23,116 nucleotides of DNA from Acidobacteriota bacterium (GTDB taxonomy: Bacteria; Acidobacteriota; Thermoanaerobaculia; Multivoradales; SZUA-115): the NCBI GenBank assembly GCA_003231035.1, contig QIHU01000045.1:1-23116 (forward strand). The letters run 5' to 3'. Made by a program: the position numbers and the translations under genes. Positions 1-7,169 of this stretch are shown here, piece after piece; position 1 is the first letter of the stretch, and each line of letters begins with the position of its first letter. The notes beneath the pieces are model-generated. The model ran no database searches. It saw nothing but the letters and a program-made list of their open reading frames with translations, and was not told the origin of the DNA.

Positions 1-149
1 GAGACCAGGCCGTAGGCGTTTTCAAAACTGCCGTCGTCGTAGCTCAGCCCACCCGCACAGGATGGGCTGACGGTCTGCCCGATGGCCGCGGTAGCGGCCA
101 GGAGTAGAGCTACCCAAAGGGTTGACCGAAGTGCTCCGCTGGTGCTCAC
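1..149 (-). CDS. N-terminus of a secreted protein (partial, runs off the window)
   Basis: Reading the minus strand from a GTG at 147-149 gives an uninterrupted frame of 49 codons to the window edge. It starts VSTSGALRSTLWVALLLAAT and has a hydrophobic core followed by AAIGQTV, a good Sec signal peptide with a likely cut after the Ala/Gly-rich stretch. The mature part starts with a Cys-Gly-Gly-like segment and YDDGSFENAYG. The GTG overlaps the selB stop codon in the four bases GTGA, so translation is probably coupled to selB. No Shine-Dalgarno is evident. The protein is probably exported to the periplasm or beyond; its function cannot be judged from 49 residues. The seam with selB supports the start, but too little is present to name a family. 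Confidence 0.6.
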   Translation of the reverse strand, partial: MSTSGALRSTLWVALLLAATAAIGQTVSPSCAGGLSYDDGSFENAYGLV

Positions 150-2095
150 CGGGGTCGCACCACCAGCCGCTCGTTGCCCATGCGTCGGGTGGCGCCGGCC
201 GAATCGAGGTGCTCGAGCAGCGGGATGGCCCACTTCCGCGACACTTCGAAGCGTTCCTTGAACTGGGGCACGGAGAAGCTCTCCCAGCCGGTGGCGAGAA
301 GGTCGGTGCGCAGTTTGCGGAGGGTGCCGGCACCGAGGATCAGCCCATCGGGCAGTCGCACCAGCTTGCCGCGCTCGGTCAAGTAGCGCACCAGACCGTC
401 GACGATCTGGGGTTTACTGTCAAGATTGCGCGCCATGATGGCAGGAGCGTCCGGGGTGAGGCCACCTGCCTCGAACCGTTCGGTGAGGGCAGCGGCGAGG
501 GCCGACTCGGTGGCGGTCAGGGCGTCGGCACGACCGGGGAGGGTGACTCGGCCCTCGGCGATGACGATCTTTTTCGCCGCCACCAGCCAGTCGAGGTAGA
601 CCTCGGCGAGCCGGCTGCCACGTCCAGGGAAGAAGCGCTCGACCGCCTCCGCCTTGGGCATGCCGGGTGAGAGACGGTCACGCTTGAAGAGGCTAGCGAG
701 GCTGGCTTCGGCGCGCTGGACGATCTTGGCGAAGGCGGCTGGGGTAAGCCAAAAGACGGTCTGGCCTCGCCCGCCACCGAGATGTCTAGGGGGAGTCGCC
801 AACAGTCGGCCCTCCTCGCGTAGCGTGCTGAGCACCGGTTCGACCTGGGGGTGGGGCTGGCCGAGGCGCCGCGCGACCTCGTGGCCGGAGACCGCCCCTT
901 CGCCGGCCTCGTGAACCCAGGCGAGGACCGCTTCCCGGTCCCCTTGTGGGAGGAGTTCGGTCATCTGCGACAGGGCCTTGCCACGCGGTCGCCGCCAAGC
1001 GGGGTCGAGCACCTCGCCGCCGCCCAAAGTGGTGGGCGGCGAGGGCCGGCGGACGATGAATCGGTCGCTGCGCACGGCGGCGATCGGGGTGGCTAGGCGG
1101 ATCTCGGCCAGGCCGGTGGCGCCGGGCTCGATGACCGCCGGATCGAGGGGTCGCAAGCGGCCGATGACCTCGCTGGCGAAGTGGTGGAGACGTACCGGCG
1201 TCGAGCCGGACAGCGCTCCCGGAGCGTCGGGCAGGAGGGTCAAACGGACGCTTAAGTCGCGCTGGGCGGTGAAGGCGGCTGGGGTGATCAGCTGCATGCC
1301 GCGCTCGACTTGCGGCAGGCTGACGCCCGAAAGACGCAGCGAGGTGCGTTCGCCAGGCAGGGCGCGCTGGCGAGCGCTGCCGTGCACTTGCACGTCACGC
1401 ACCCGTACCGGGATCGATGAGGGGAGTAGTTCCAGCTCATCGCCCACCGCGATGGAGCCGTCGACCAGGGTGCCGGTGACCACCAAACCGAGCCCTTTGA
1501 GCAAGAAAGCGCGATCGATCGGCAGGCGGGTGGGCAGTTGGGGGTCGGCTTCGCGATGGTGGCCCTCGGCCAGCTCCAGCAGAGCGCCGCGCAAAGTTTC
1601 GATCCCCTCCCCGGTGCGGCTGGAAACGGCGTGGATGGCGGCACCGGCGAAGGGGCCGTCGGCCAAGAGCTCTTCGACCTCCAGCCGGGCCAAATCGAGG
1701 AGATCGGAATCCACCAGATCCGACTTGGTGAGGGCGACCAGCGCGGCCGGAATTCCGAGCAGAGAGCAAATGGCCAGATGCTCGCGCGTCTGCGGCTTGA
1801 CCCCTTCGTCCGCCGCCACCACCAAGAGAAGCAGGCGGATGCCGCCCAAGCCGGCGAGGGCGTTGTGGAGGAAGCGCTCATGGCCGGGGACGTCGATGAA
1901 ACCGACTTGGAAATCCGCGGTAGCGAAGTGAGCGAAACCGAGATCGATGGTGATGCCGCGCTCTTTTTCCTCCGCCCAGCGGTCGCAGTCGGTGCCGGTT
2001 AAGGCCTCGACCAAGCGGGTTTTGCCGTGGTCGATGTGGCCGGCGGTGCCGACCACCACGCGGCGAAGTGAGCTGGCCGTTGGGGTGGTTTCCAC
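146..2095 (-). CDS. selB: Selenocysteine-specific elongation factor SelB
   Basis: SelB is the GTPase that delivers selenocysteyl-tRNA(Sec) to the ribosome at UGA codons marked by a SECIS hairpin. The 649-residue length is usual for the family. The GTPase domain shows G1 as GHIDHGKT (residues 19-26), the RGITIDLGFA switch (46-55), G3 DVPGH (68-72) and TKSD as G4 (123-126). Beta-barrel domains follow, then a C-terminal half (about residue 400 onward) with the basic, leucine-rich pattern of the winged-helix repeats that bind SECIS RNA. The start is GTG at 2093-2095; its G is also the last base of the yqeY-like stop (TAGTG), which suggests coupled translation. No selA, selD or selC is in the window, so the rest of the pathway must lie elsewhere. 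The fit is clear over EF-Tu-like alternatives because of the SelB-type N-terminus and long C-terminal extension. Confidence 0.96.
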   Translation of the reverse strand: METTPTASSLRRVVVGTAGHIDHGKTRLVEALTGTDCDRWAEEKERGITIDLGFAHFATADFQVGFIDVPGHERFLHNALAGLGGIRLLLLVVAADEGVKPQTREHLAICSLLGIPAALVALTKSDLVDSDLLDLARLEVEELLADGPFAGAAIHAVSSRTGEGIETLRGALLELAEGHHREADPQLPTRLPIDRAFLLKGLGLVVTGTLVDGSIAVGDELELLPSSIPVRVRDVQVHGSARQRALPGERTSLRLSGVSLPQVERGMQLITPAAFTAQRDLSVRLTLLPDAPGALSGSTPVRLHHFASEVIGRLRPLDPAVIEPGATGLAEIRLATPIAAVRSDRFIVRRPSPPTTLGGGEVLDPAWRRPRGKALSQMTELLPQGDREAVLAWVHEAGEGAVSGHEVARRLGQPHPQVEPVLSTLREEGRLLATPPRHLGGGRGQTVFWLTPAAFAKIVQRAEASLASLFKRDRLSPGMPKAEAVERFFPGRGSRLAEVYLDWLVAAKKIVIAEGRVTLPGRADALTATESALAAALTERFEAGGLTPDAPAIMARNLDSKPQIVDGLVRYLTERGKLVRLPDGLILGAGTLRKLRTDLLATGWESFSVPQFKERFEVSRKWAIPLLEHLDSAGATRRMGNERLVVRPR

Positions 2096-2547
2096 TAGCT
2101 CAGCAGAGTTTCTCGAGCCAGCCGGCTGACCACCGAACCGTCCGCTCGAGCACCGAAACGGGCCATCATCTCTTTCATCACCGTACCCATCGCGGCGGGG
2201 CCGCTCAACTCTTGATCGGCGATGAAATCGGTCACCGCCTGGCGGATCTCCTCTTCGCTGACTTGTTGCGGCAGGTAGGGATGCAAGAATTCAATTTCAC
2301 GCTCCTCCTTAGCGGCGGACTCCGCCCGGTCGCCCTTAAGAAAGAAGCCGGCCGATTCTCGACGCTGCTTGATTGCCTTGCGCACCAGAGCGACGAAACG
2401 GTCCTCATCGACCTCGCTGCCACTGGCGATGATCTCATTCTTGATCGCCGCCAAGAGCATACGCAGGGTCGACAAACGCTCCTTTTCGCCGGCCTTGAGG
2501 GCCATCTTGATGTCGTTTTCGACCTGACCGCGAGGAGTGGTACTCAT
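2095..2547 (-). CDS. GatB/YqeY domain protein
   Basis: A 150-residue cytosolic protein of the YqeY family, related to the tail domain of the GatB subunit of tRNA amidotransferase. The family is thought to bind tRNA, but its exact role is not settled. Seen directly: the N-terminal pattern IKMALKAGEKERLSTLRMLL, a central EREIEFLHPYLPQQ segment and a C-terminal GTVMKEMMARFGARADGS segment, all typical. The open frame extends upstream to 2637, but family length and the motif position place the start at the ATG at 2545-2547. No convincing Shine-Dalgarno precedes it; TTTAAT lies just upstream on the coding strand, so a very short leader is possible but unproven. It is first in a run with selB, sharing one base with it. 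Confidence 0.9.
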   Translation of the reverse strand: MSTTPRGQVENDIKMALKAGEKERLSTLRMLLAAIKNEIIASGSEVDEDRFVALVRKAIKQRRESAGFFLKGDRAESAAKEEREIEFLHPYLPQQVSEEEIRQAVTDFIADQELSGPAAMGTVMKEMMARFGARADGSVVSRLARETLLS

Positions 2548-2702
2548 GGCGGCTATTAAACCACAGAGAAGGCGATCGAGGTGAAGGCTCGCCCGGGAGA
2601 GGAACTTCAAAAGGAGGGGGGCAAGATGGGGCTCCACCGACTCCTAGTCTTCTGAGCCCGTGGGAGATTCAGGCGCCCCCCCCCAGCGCCACCCTCAACC
2701 TT

Positions 2703-2731
2703 AGTCTCGGTCCGGAGGGGCACCCGAGACT
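2703..2731. other. 8-bp stem-loop
   Basis: AGTCTCGG at 2703-2710 pairs perfectly with CCGAGACT at 2724-2731 across a 13-base loop. No T-run follows on either strand, so it is not a standard terminator. It sits directly beside the 13-bp stem that begins at 2735. Confidence 0.45.
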
Positions 2732-2734
2732 GGG

Positions 2735-2776
2735 AGGCGGGGCGAAGGGCACAGCTCTTCGCCCCGCCTAGTTTTT
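2735..2776 (+). terminator. Rho-independent terminator pointing to the plus strand
   Basis: AGGCGGGGCGAAG (2735-2747) pairs perfectly with CTTCGCCCCGCCT (2757-2769), a 13-bp GC-rich stem with a 9-base loop, followed on the plus strand by AGTTTTT. No plus-strand gene lies upstream of it in the window, so it terminates either an unseen transcript or readthrough. On the minus strand the stem is preceded by A residues but not followed by T residues. Confidence 0.6.
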
Positions 2777-2788
2777 CAAGCTGCGCCT

Positions 2789-2870
2789 CCCCGGCCGTAA
2801 GGCCGGCTCCTCGGGGTGAATCGCGAAAAACGACGTTTTTTCGCGAGAGGGGTTTCGGAGAGAAACCCCT
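2789..2870 (-). repeat. 82-bp structured repeat, copy 1
   Basis: Read on the minus strand, this block aligns without gaps to 5355-5436 on the plus strand, with 75 of 82 positions identical. It folds as three consecutive stems: AGGGGTTTC/GAAACCCCT (9 bp), TCGCGAAAAA/TTTTTCGCGA (10 bp) and CCGGCC/GGCCGG (6 bp). It begins 11 bases past the terminator stem of the response-regulator gene and is in the same direction as that gene. The two copies share no coding role. It is a palindromic intergenic element, either a terminator-like RNA element or a REP-like family. Confidence 0.8.
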
Positions 2871-2918
2871 GAAAAAAGAAAGGTCGGGGTCGGCCTACTC
2901 AGTAGGCCGACCCCGACC
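2871..2918 (-). terminator. Rho-independent terminator overlapping the response-regulator stop
   Basis: 2882-2898 and 2902-2918 form a perfect 17-bp stem with a 3-base loop. On the minus strand it is followed by TTTCTTTTTT (complement of 2872-2881). The upstream arm lies inside the last codons of the response-regulator gene and the TAG stop lies in the downstream arm, so the tail residues PGRGRPTE are partly dictated by the hairpin. Confidence 0.85.
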
Positions 2919-4277
2919 AGGGACGCGAATATCGTAGGCCCTGAGCTTGCGGTAGAGGTTGCTGCGCTCCAGCCCCAGAGCCTGGGCGGTGCGTGAGACG
3001 TTGCCGTCCAGTTTGGCCAGGAGCCGCTCGATGTAGCGTTTTTCAAAGGTGCCGCGAGCCTCCTTGAGGGAGGCGAAGTCCTGTTGCCAGAGTGGTTGTT
3101 GGTCGCCGTCGGCTCCCCCCACCAGCGTGGCCGGTAGATCGCTGGCTCGGACGGTGTCCGAGCGCACCATGATCATCATGCGCTCGACAACATTGCGCAG
3201 CTCGCGCACATTGCCCGGCCATGTGTAGGCGCGCAAGCGGTCCATGGCGGTCGCTTCCACCACCTTGGGTCGGCGGCCGATCTCGTGGGAGAACTGGTTG
3301 AGAAAAAAGTCGACCAGAAGCTGGATGTCGTCGCCGCGCTCACGTAGAGGTGGAATGCGCAGGGGAATGACCGCGAGGCGGAAGTAGAGATCTTCGCGGA
3401 ATCGCCCTTCGCGGATCTCTTCTTCGAGATCCTTGTTGGTCGCCGCCAAGATACGCACGTCAACATTCGTTGGCGTGGTGCTGCCGACCCGTTCGAAGCG
3501 CTGCTCTTGCAGGACGCGCAGCACCTTGGCTTGGGTCTTGAGCGACATGTCGGCGATTTCGTCTAGGAAGAGCGTTCCGCCGTCGGCTTGTTCGAAGCGA
3601 CCGGGGCGGTCGGCGGTGGCGCCGGTGAAGGCTCCCTTGATGTGCCCGAAGAGTTCGCTTTCGATCAGCTCCTCGGGAATCGCCGCGCAGTTGACGTCCA
3701 CGAACGGGGCCTCGGCTCGCTTGGAAAGACGGTGGATCTGGCGTGCGACCAGCTCCTTGCCCGTACCGTTCTCGCCGACGATCAGGATCCGACTGTCCGA
3801 CTCGGCGGCGACCTTGAGATCCTCCTTGAGTCGCACCATTGGGGGGCTGGCGCCGATCAGCGGTTCGCTGCGCTCGACCTTCTCGGCCAGTTGCTGTAAC
3901 TCGCGCGAGAGGCGCAAGCGATCGAGGGCGTTGGCGACCGTGAGGACGATGCGCGAGAGGCTCAACGGCTTCTCGAGATAGTCCTGTGCCCCCAAGCGGA
4001 TCGCCTTGACGGCGGAATCGATATTGCCGTGGCCGGAGATCACGATCACCGGTAGGTCGCTCCCGGTCTCGCGCAGTTCTCGCAGCAGATCGAGCCCGTC
4101 GCGGTCCGGTAGCCAGACATCGAGCATCACCAGATCGAAGGACTGACTGGTGAGCATCGCCAGCCCCTCGCCCGCCGTCGCCGCGCTGGCGGTCCGGTAG
4201 CCTTCATCCTCTAAGATCCCGCTCAAGGTCGAGCGGATCCCGGGTTCGTCATCGATGATCAACACGCGTTCGTTCAC
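2895..4277 (-). CDS. Sigma-54-dependent response regulator (NtrC/NtrX type)
   Basis: A 460-residue two-component regulator in three parts. The receiver domain (about 1-120) has the acidic pair D9/D10, phospho-acceptor D53 in MLDVWLPDRDG, S81 and K103. The AAA+ domain (about 140-375) has Walker A GENGTGKE (168-175), the sigma-54 contact loop GAFTGA (215-220) and Walker B GGTLFLDE (233-240). The C-terminal Fis-type helix-turn-helix (about 415-455) includes GNVSRTAQALGLERSNLYRKL. It would activate sigma-54 promoters when phosphorylated. The start is GTG at 4275-4277, immediately before MNERVLIIDDEP (first residue GTG-coded), which is the natural receiver N-terminus. No histidine kinase is beside it, so partner and targets are unknown. 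The overall style resembles NtrX, but this is not certain. It is divergent from the dehydratase gene at 4399. Confidence 0.93.
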   Translation of the reverse strand: MNERVLIIDDEPGIRSTLSGILEDEGYRTASAATAGEGLAMLTSQSFDLVMLDVWLPDRDGLDLLRELRETGSDLPVIVISGHGNIDSAVKAIRLGAQDYLEKPLSLSRIVLTVANALDRLRLSRELQQLAEKVERSEPLIGASPPMVRLKEDLKVAAESDSRILIVGENGTGKELVARQIHRLSKRAEAPFVDVNCAAIPEELIESELFGHIKGAFTGATADRPGRFEQADGGTLFLDEIADMSLKTQAKVLRVLQEQRFERVGSTTPTNVDVRILAATNKDLEEEIREGRFREDLYFRLAVIPLRIPPLRERGDDIQLLVDFFLNQFSHEIGRRPKVVEATAMDRLRAYTWPGNVRELRNVVERMMIMVRSDTVRASDLPATLVGGADGDQQPLWQQDFASLKEARGTFEKRYIERLLAKLDGNVSRTAQALGLERSNLYRKLRAYDIRVPGRGRPTE

Positions 4278-4398
4278 CGCCGGAGTCTATCGGGATGTGG
4301 CTGCCGGCTCAGCGATTTCTTGTCCCAACCCTGGCCGTGGTTTGCACCCTCGCGGTATCGAAGGGTGGTGGACCGCTCAGATCTAAGGATAGGCAGCC

Positions 4399-5355
4399 AT
4401 GTTTCCAAGAATTCAAGCAGCCCAAAAGCGCCTTGCCGGCCACGCCAACGCGACGCCGATACTCTCCTCACGGACCTTGAACGAGCGCCTCGGAGCCGAA
4501 ATATTCTTGAAGTGCGAGAATTTTCAGCGCGTCGGCGCCTTCAAGTTCCGCGGTGCCTTCAACGCCATCTCGCAGCTATCGCCAAGCCAACGGGAGAAGG
4601 GCGTTCTCGCCTTCTCTTCGGGCAACCACGGCCAAGCGGTCGCCTTGGTGGCGCGGATGCTGGGAATCGAGGCCACGGTCGTGATGCCCAACGATGCTCC
4701 TGCCATCAAGCGCGAGGCGACCGAAGGGTACGGAGCCACGGTGATCGAGTACGACCCCGAGGTGACCGATCGGCAGCTCGTCGCTCAAGAATTGCAGACG
4801 GACAATGGCCTCTGCTTGATCCCACCCTTCGACCACCTGGATGTCATCGCCGGCCAGGGTACGGTGGCGTTGGAGATGTTCGAGAAGCTGGGGAGGCTGG
4901 ACAAGCTGCTCGTTCCCTGCGGTGGCGGTGGTCTGCTGAGTGGATCGGCGGTCGTCGCCAAGGCGGTGGACCCTGGATGCGAGGTCATCGGCATCGAGCC
5001 CGAACTGGCCGACGACGCCACCCGCTCGTTCTATAGCCGCCAACTGCAAACGGTGCACAATCCCCGGACCGTGGCCGACGGAACGCGGACCCCTAGCCTC
5101 GGCGAACTCACCTTTCCCTTGGTGCTCGAGAATGTCCATGCGATGAAGACGGTCAGCGAGGAGGCGATCGCGGAGGCGGTGCGGTTCTTGTTCTACCGGA
5201 TGAAGCTGGTGGTCGAACCTTCGGGCGCCCTACCCGTCGCGGCGCTGCTCAGCGGTGCGGTCCGGGCGAGTGGCAAGATCGGAGTGATCTTGAGCGGCGG
5301 CAATGTCGACGCCGAAACCCTCGCCGTTGTCCTCGGAAGGACTTCGTTGTTCTAA
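4399..5355 (+). CDS. PLP-dependent threonine/serine dehydratase
   Basis: A 318-residue fold-type II PLP enzyme. It probably deaminates L-threonine to 2-oxobutanoate (and serine to pyruvate) in the cytosol. Visible motifs are GAFKFRGA with PLP lysine K49, SSGNHGQA (73-80), the glycine loop CGGGGLLSG (174-182) that holds the PLP phosphate, and the C-terminal ILSGGNVD. There is no C-terminal ACT-type regulatory domain, so it resembles short catabolic (TdcB-like) or serine-racemase-like enzymes rather than long isoleucine-feedback-controlled IlvA. The ATG is preceded by AAGGAT about 9 bases upstream. It stands alone on the plus strand, with copy 2 of the 82-bp repeat starting at the last base of its stop codon. 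Substrate preference (threonine, serine, racemase activity) cannot be read from sequence. Confidence 0.9.
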   Translation: MFPRIQAAQKRLAGHANATPILSSRTLNERLGAEIFLKCENFQRVGAFKFRGAFNAISQLSPSQREKGVLAFSSGNHGQAVALVARMLGIEATVVMPNDAPAIKREATEGYGATVIEYDPEVTDRQLVAQELQTDNGLCLIPPFDHLDVIAGQGTVALEMFEKLGRLDKLLVPCGGGGLLSGSAVVAKAVDPGCEVIGIEPELADDATRSFYSRQLQTVHNPRTVADGTRTPSLGELTFPLVLENVHAMKTVSEEAIAEAVRFLFYRMKLVVEPSGALPVAALLSGAVRASGKIGVILSGGNVDAETLAVVLGRTSLF

Positions 5356-5436
5356 GGGGTCTCTCTCCGAGACCCCTCTCGCGAAAAAACGCGGTTTTTC
5401 GCGATTCACCCCAAGGAGCCGGCCTCCCGGCCGGGG
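5355..5436 (+). repeat. 82-bp structured repeat, copy 2
   Basis: Ungapped partner of 2789-2870, in inverted orientation. The three stems are conserved: AGGGGTCTC/GAGACCCCT, TCGCGAAAAA/TTTTTCGCGA and CCGGCC/GGCCGG. Relative to copy 1 it differs at element positions 7, 17, 38, 39, 59, 72 and 73. Positions 7 and 17 pair with each other in stem 1 (T-A in copy 1, C-G here); 38/39 and 72/73 lie in loops. The element starts on the last base of the dehydratase stop and also encodes the last nine residues of the permease gene on the other strand. Confidence 0.82.
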
Positions 5437-6341
5437 CTGTTGCTTTCTTGATCTGAGGGGGCTTGGTCAGCCTTCGCTGACCGCCGCTGGCGCCAGGCGC
5501 GGGTGAGGAGTGAAAGTAGGTAGACGACCACCGCGGTCATCACGATCGCCGGTTCGGGGCTGATCCCGGTGCCGTAGACCGCGATCCGCGGCACGGTGGT
5601 GAGGAGGGCGCAGAGCAAGGTCGCCAGCCCCATCATCGGGGCCAACCGGGTGACGTGATGGCCCACCGTCGCCGCTGGCAGGCTCAACAGAGCAATCACC
5701 AGAATCAGACCAACCACTTGGGTCAGACTGATCACCGTCAGCGCCACCAAGGAGAGGAGGAGCATCTCGGTGGTGAGGACGTTCACCCCTTGCAGCTCAG
5801 CCTGCTGCTCGTCGAGGATCACCGCCAGCAGCCGCTTGTGGAAGAGGAGGACGGCGACGACGATGACCACGGCGAGGGCGAAGAGCAGTTTGACGCTTTC
5901 CGGGCTCACCAAGACCAGGTTGCCGAAGAGGTAGCTCATCAACTCGGTTTGGTAGCCGGGGGTGAGCTTGATCAGCAAGATACCGACGGACATCCCCAGG
6001 GCCCACAGGGCGCCGATCAAGGTGTCGATGCGTTCCCCGGAGCGGCGGCGCATCCAGGCAAGGAGGATCGCCGCCGCTAGCGCCGCGACGATGCTGCCGG
6101 CCAGAGGGGTGAGGGCGCTGAAATACTCTGGATAAACCGTGGATAGGAAGATCGAAAGACCGACCCCCCCCACCGCGATATGAGCGATGGCCCCGCTCAG
6201 AAAGACGATCCGGCGACTGACCACGTAAGGGCCCACCAGACCACAGGCGAGGCTCGCCAGCAGCGCCGCCGCCAGGCCGGTGGCGAGGAAGGGGTTGGTC
6301 GCCATGTCGCGAAAGAAAGGGAGGGTGGCGAGCAGAACCAT
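5406..6341 (-). CDS. Metal ABC transporter permease (ZnuB/MntB family)
   Basis: A 311-residue inner-membrane protein with about eight or nine hydrophobic segments, the channel subunit of a class that imports zinc, manganese or iron. Typical family segments are present: GLVGPYVVSRRIVFLSGAIAH near residue 40, LFGNLVLVSPESV near 140, and the AELQGVNVLTTEMLLLSLVALTVISLTQVVGLILVIALLSLPAATV stretch after 185 (EAA-like coupling region and following helices). The start ATG overlaps the ATPase stop as TGATG, so the two are translationally coupled. The C-terminal tail after residue 280 is polar, and its last nine residues (PGREAGSLG) are encoded within copy 2 of the 82-bp repeat. The metal cannot be told from the permease. 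Confidence 0.93.
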   Translation of the reverse strand: MVLLATLPFFRDMATNPFLATGLAAALLASLACGLVGPYVVSRRIVFLSGAIAHIAVGGVGLSIFLSTVYPEYFSALTPLAGSIVAALAAAILLAWMRRRSGERIDTLIGALWALGMSVGILLIKLTPGYQTELMSYLFGNLVLVSPESVKLLFALAVVIVVAVLLFHKRLLAVILDEQQAELQGVNVLTTEMLLLSLVALTVISLTQVVGLILVIALLSLPAATVGHHVTRLAPMMGLATLLCALLTTVPRIAVYGTGISPEPAIVMTAVVVYLLSLLTRAWRQRRSAKADQAPSDQESNSPGREAGSLG

Positions 6342-7156
6342 CAGCGTTCCGTCTCTTCGGCGTGGGAATGGGCGAAGCCATGCGGGTGCAAGGCCAGAAC
6401 CGGGGTGTGGTACATCGCCTCGACATCCCCCTCGGTCAGCTTGCCGCCAGCATGGAGGGTAAGAGTGTGGTTAAGGCAGGCGACGTGCTTGAGGTGTGCC
6501 GAGACGAAACCGATGTCATGGCTGACCAGCACGATGGGCAGCTCCTGGTTGAGGCGCAGGAGAAGTTCGAGAAACTGCCGCTCCCGGCGTGCGTCGACCC
6601 CGGCGGTCGGTTCGTCGAGCAGGAGCAGACCGGCCTCCCCAGCCAAAGCTCGGGCGATCAGTACCCGTTGCCGTTGGCCTCCCGAGAGGGTCGCCAGCGG
6701 TCTGCGGGCAAACTTGGCGGCCTCCACCTGTTCGAGCGCCGCGAAAGCCGCCTCGATATCCGGTTTGCGATAGCGCGCCCCCCACGACGTCTGCCCGAGG
6801 CGGCCGGTGAGCACGATGTCGAGGACGGTGGCCGGCACCGAGGGGTCGATCTCCGACTGTTGGGGCACGTAGCCGATGCGGCGCCGGGTCGCCGCGTGGG
6901 GCTTGCGGCCGAAGAGTTCCACGGTGCCCTTCTGCGGGGTCAGCAAACCTAAGATCAGCTTGAGCAGAGTGGTCTTGCCACCCCCGTTGGGGCCGATCAA
7001 GCCGAGGAAGTCGTCGCTCGTGACCTCGAGGTTGATCTCGTGCACCGCCGGCCGCCGCATGGGCGCGGGAGGGTAGCCGAAGCTCACTTCATGCAGCCGA
7101 ACCACGGGCTCGGGGTGCTCCACGGGGGGGGGAGTCGATAAGGAAGTTGGAGACAT
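6341..7156 (-). CDS. Metal ABC transporter ATP-binding protein (ZnuC family)
   Basis: The 271-residue ATPase of the importer; it powers uptake by the permease encoded immediately downstream. Motifs in order: Walker A GPNGGGKTT, Q-loop VPQQSEIDP, signature LSGGQRQRV, Walker B LLLLDEPT and H-loop VSHD. The C-terminus carries several histidines (HTPVLALHPHGFAHSHAEE), a feature often seen in metal transporters and possibly metal-binding. The open frame reaches 7264, inside the substrate-binding gene, but the ATG at 7154-7156 has AAAAAGG eight bases upstream and gives a family-sized N-terminus, so it is preferred. The 40-bp gap to the binding-protein gene holds an unusual 15-bp tandem duplication. 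Confidence 0.93.
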   Translation of the reverse strand: MSPTSLSTPPPVEHPEPVVRLHEVSFGYPPAPMRRPAVHEINLEVTSDDFLGLIGPNGGGKTTLLKLILGLLTPQKGTVELFGRKPHAATRRRIGYVPQQSEIDPSVPATVLDIVLTGRLGQTSWGARYRKPDIEAAFAALEQVEAAKFARRPLATLSGGQRQRVLIARALAGEAGLLLLDEPTAGVDARRERQFLELLLRLNQELPIVLVSHDIGFVSAHLKHVACLNHTLTLHAGGKLTEGDVEAMYHTPVLALHPHGFAHSHAEETER

Positions 7157-7169
7157 GGTGGCCTTTTTA

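Larger units (their letters stand above)
2548..2894. other. 347-bp intergenic region packed with hairpins
   Basis: This gap between the yqeY-like gene and the response regulator has no supportable gene. It holds, in plus order, a C9 homopolymer around 2675-2683, an 8-bp stem (2703-2710 with 2724-2731), a 13-bp stem with a T-run (2735-2776), the 82-bp repeat with three stems (2789-2870), and the A-rich flank of the response-regulator terminator. Part of it must serve as the yqeY leader and promoter, but no clear -35/-10 pair is visible. Confidence 0.6.

Noticed and set aside
978..1931. 317-residue plus-strand open frame opposite selB
   Set aside because: Low-complexity Arg/Ser composition and full overlap with a clearly conserved SelB; a GC-driven shadow frame.
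146..2095. Selenoprotein gene or SECIS element near selB
   Set aside because: No gene in the window shows an in-frame TGA splitting a conserved protein, and no selC-like tRNA was seen.
4278..4398. Defined promoters in the divergent gap between regulator and dehydratase
   Set aside because: TTGCAC occurs, but no -10-like hexamer stands at a suitable distance on either strand.
4274..4471. 65-residue minus-strand frame before the response regulator
   Set aside because: Overlaps the dehydratase start and the divergent promoter region; no motif or ribosome-binding site.
2789..5436. CRISPR-like or IS-end reading of the 82-bp repeats
   Set aside because: Only two copies 2.5 kb apart, internally palindromic, with no spacers, transposase or target duplication; the intervening genes are ordinary chromosomal ones.
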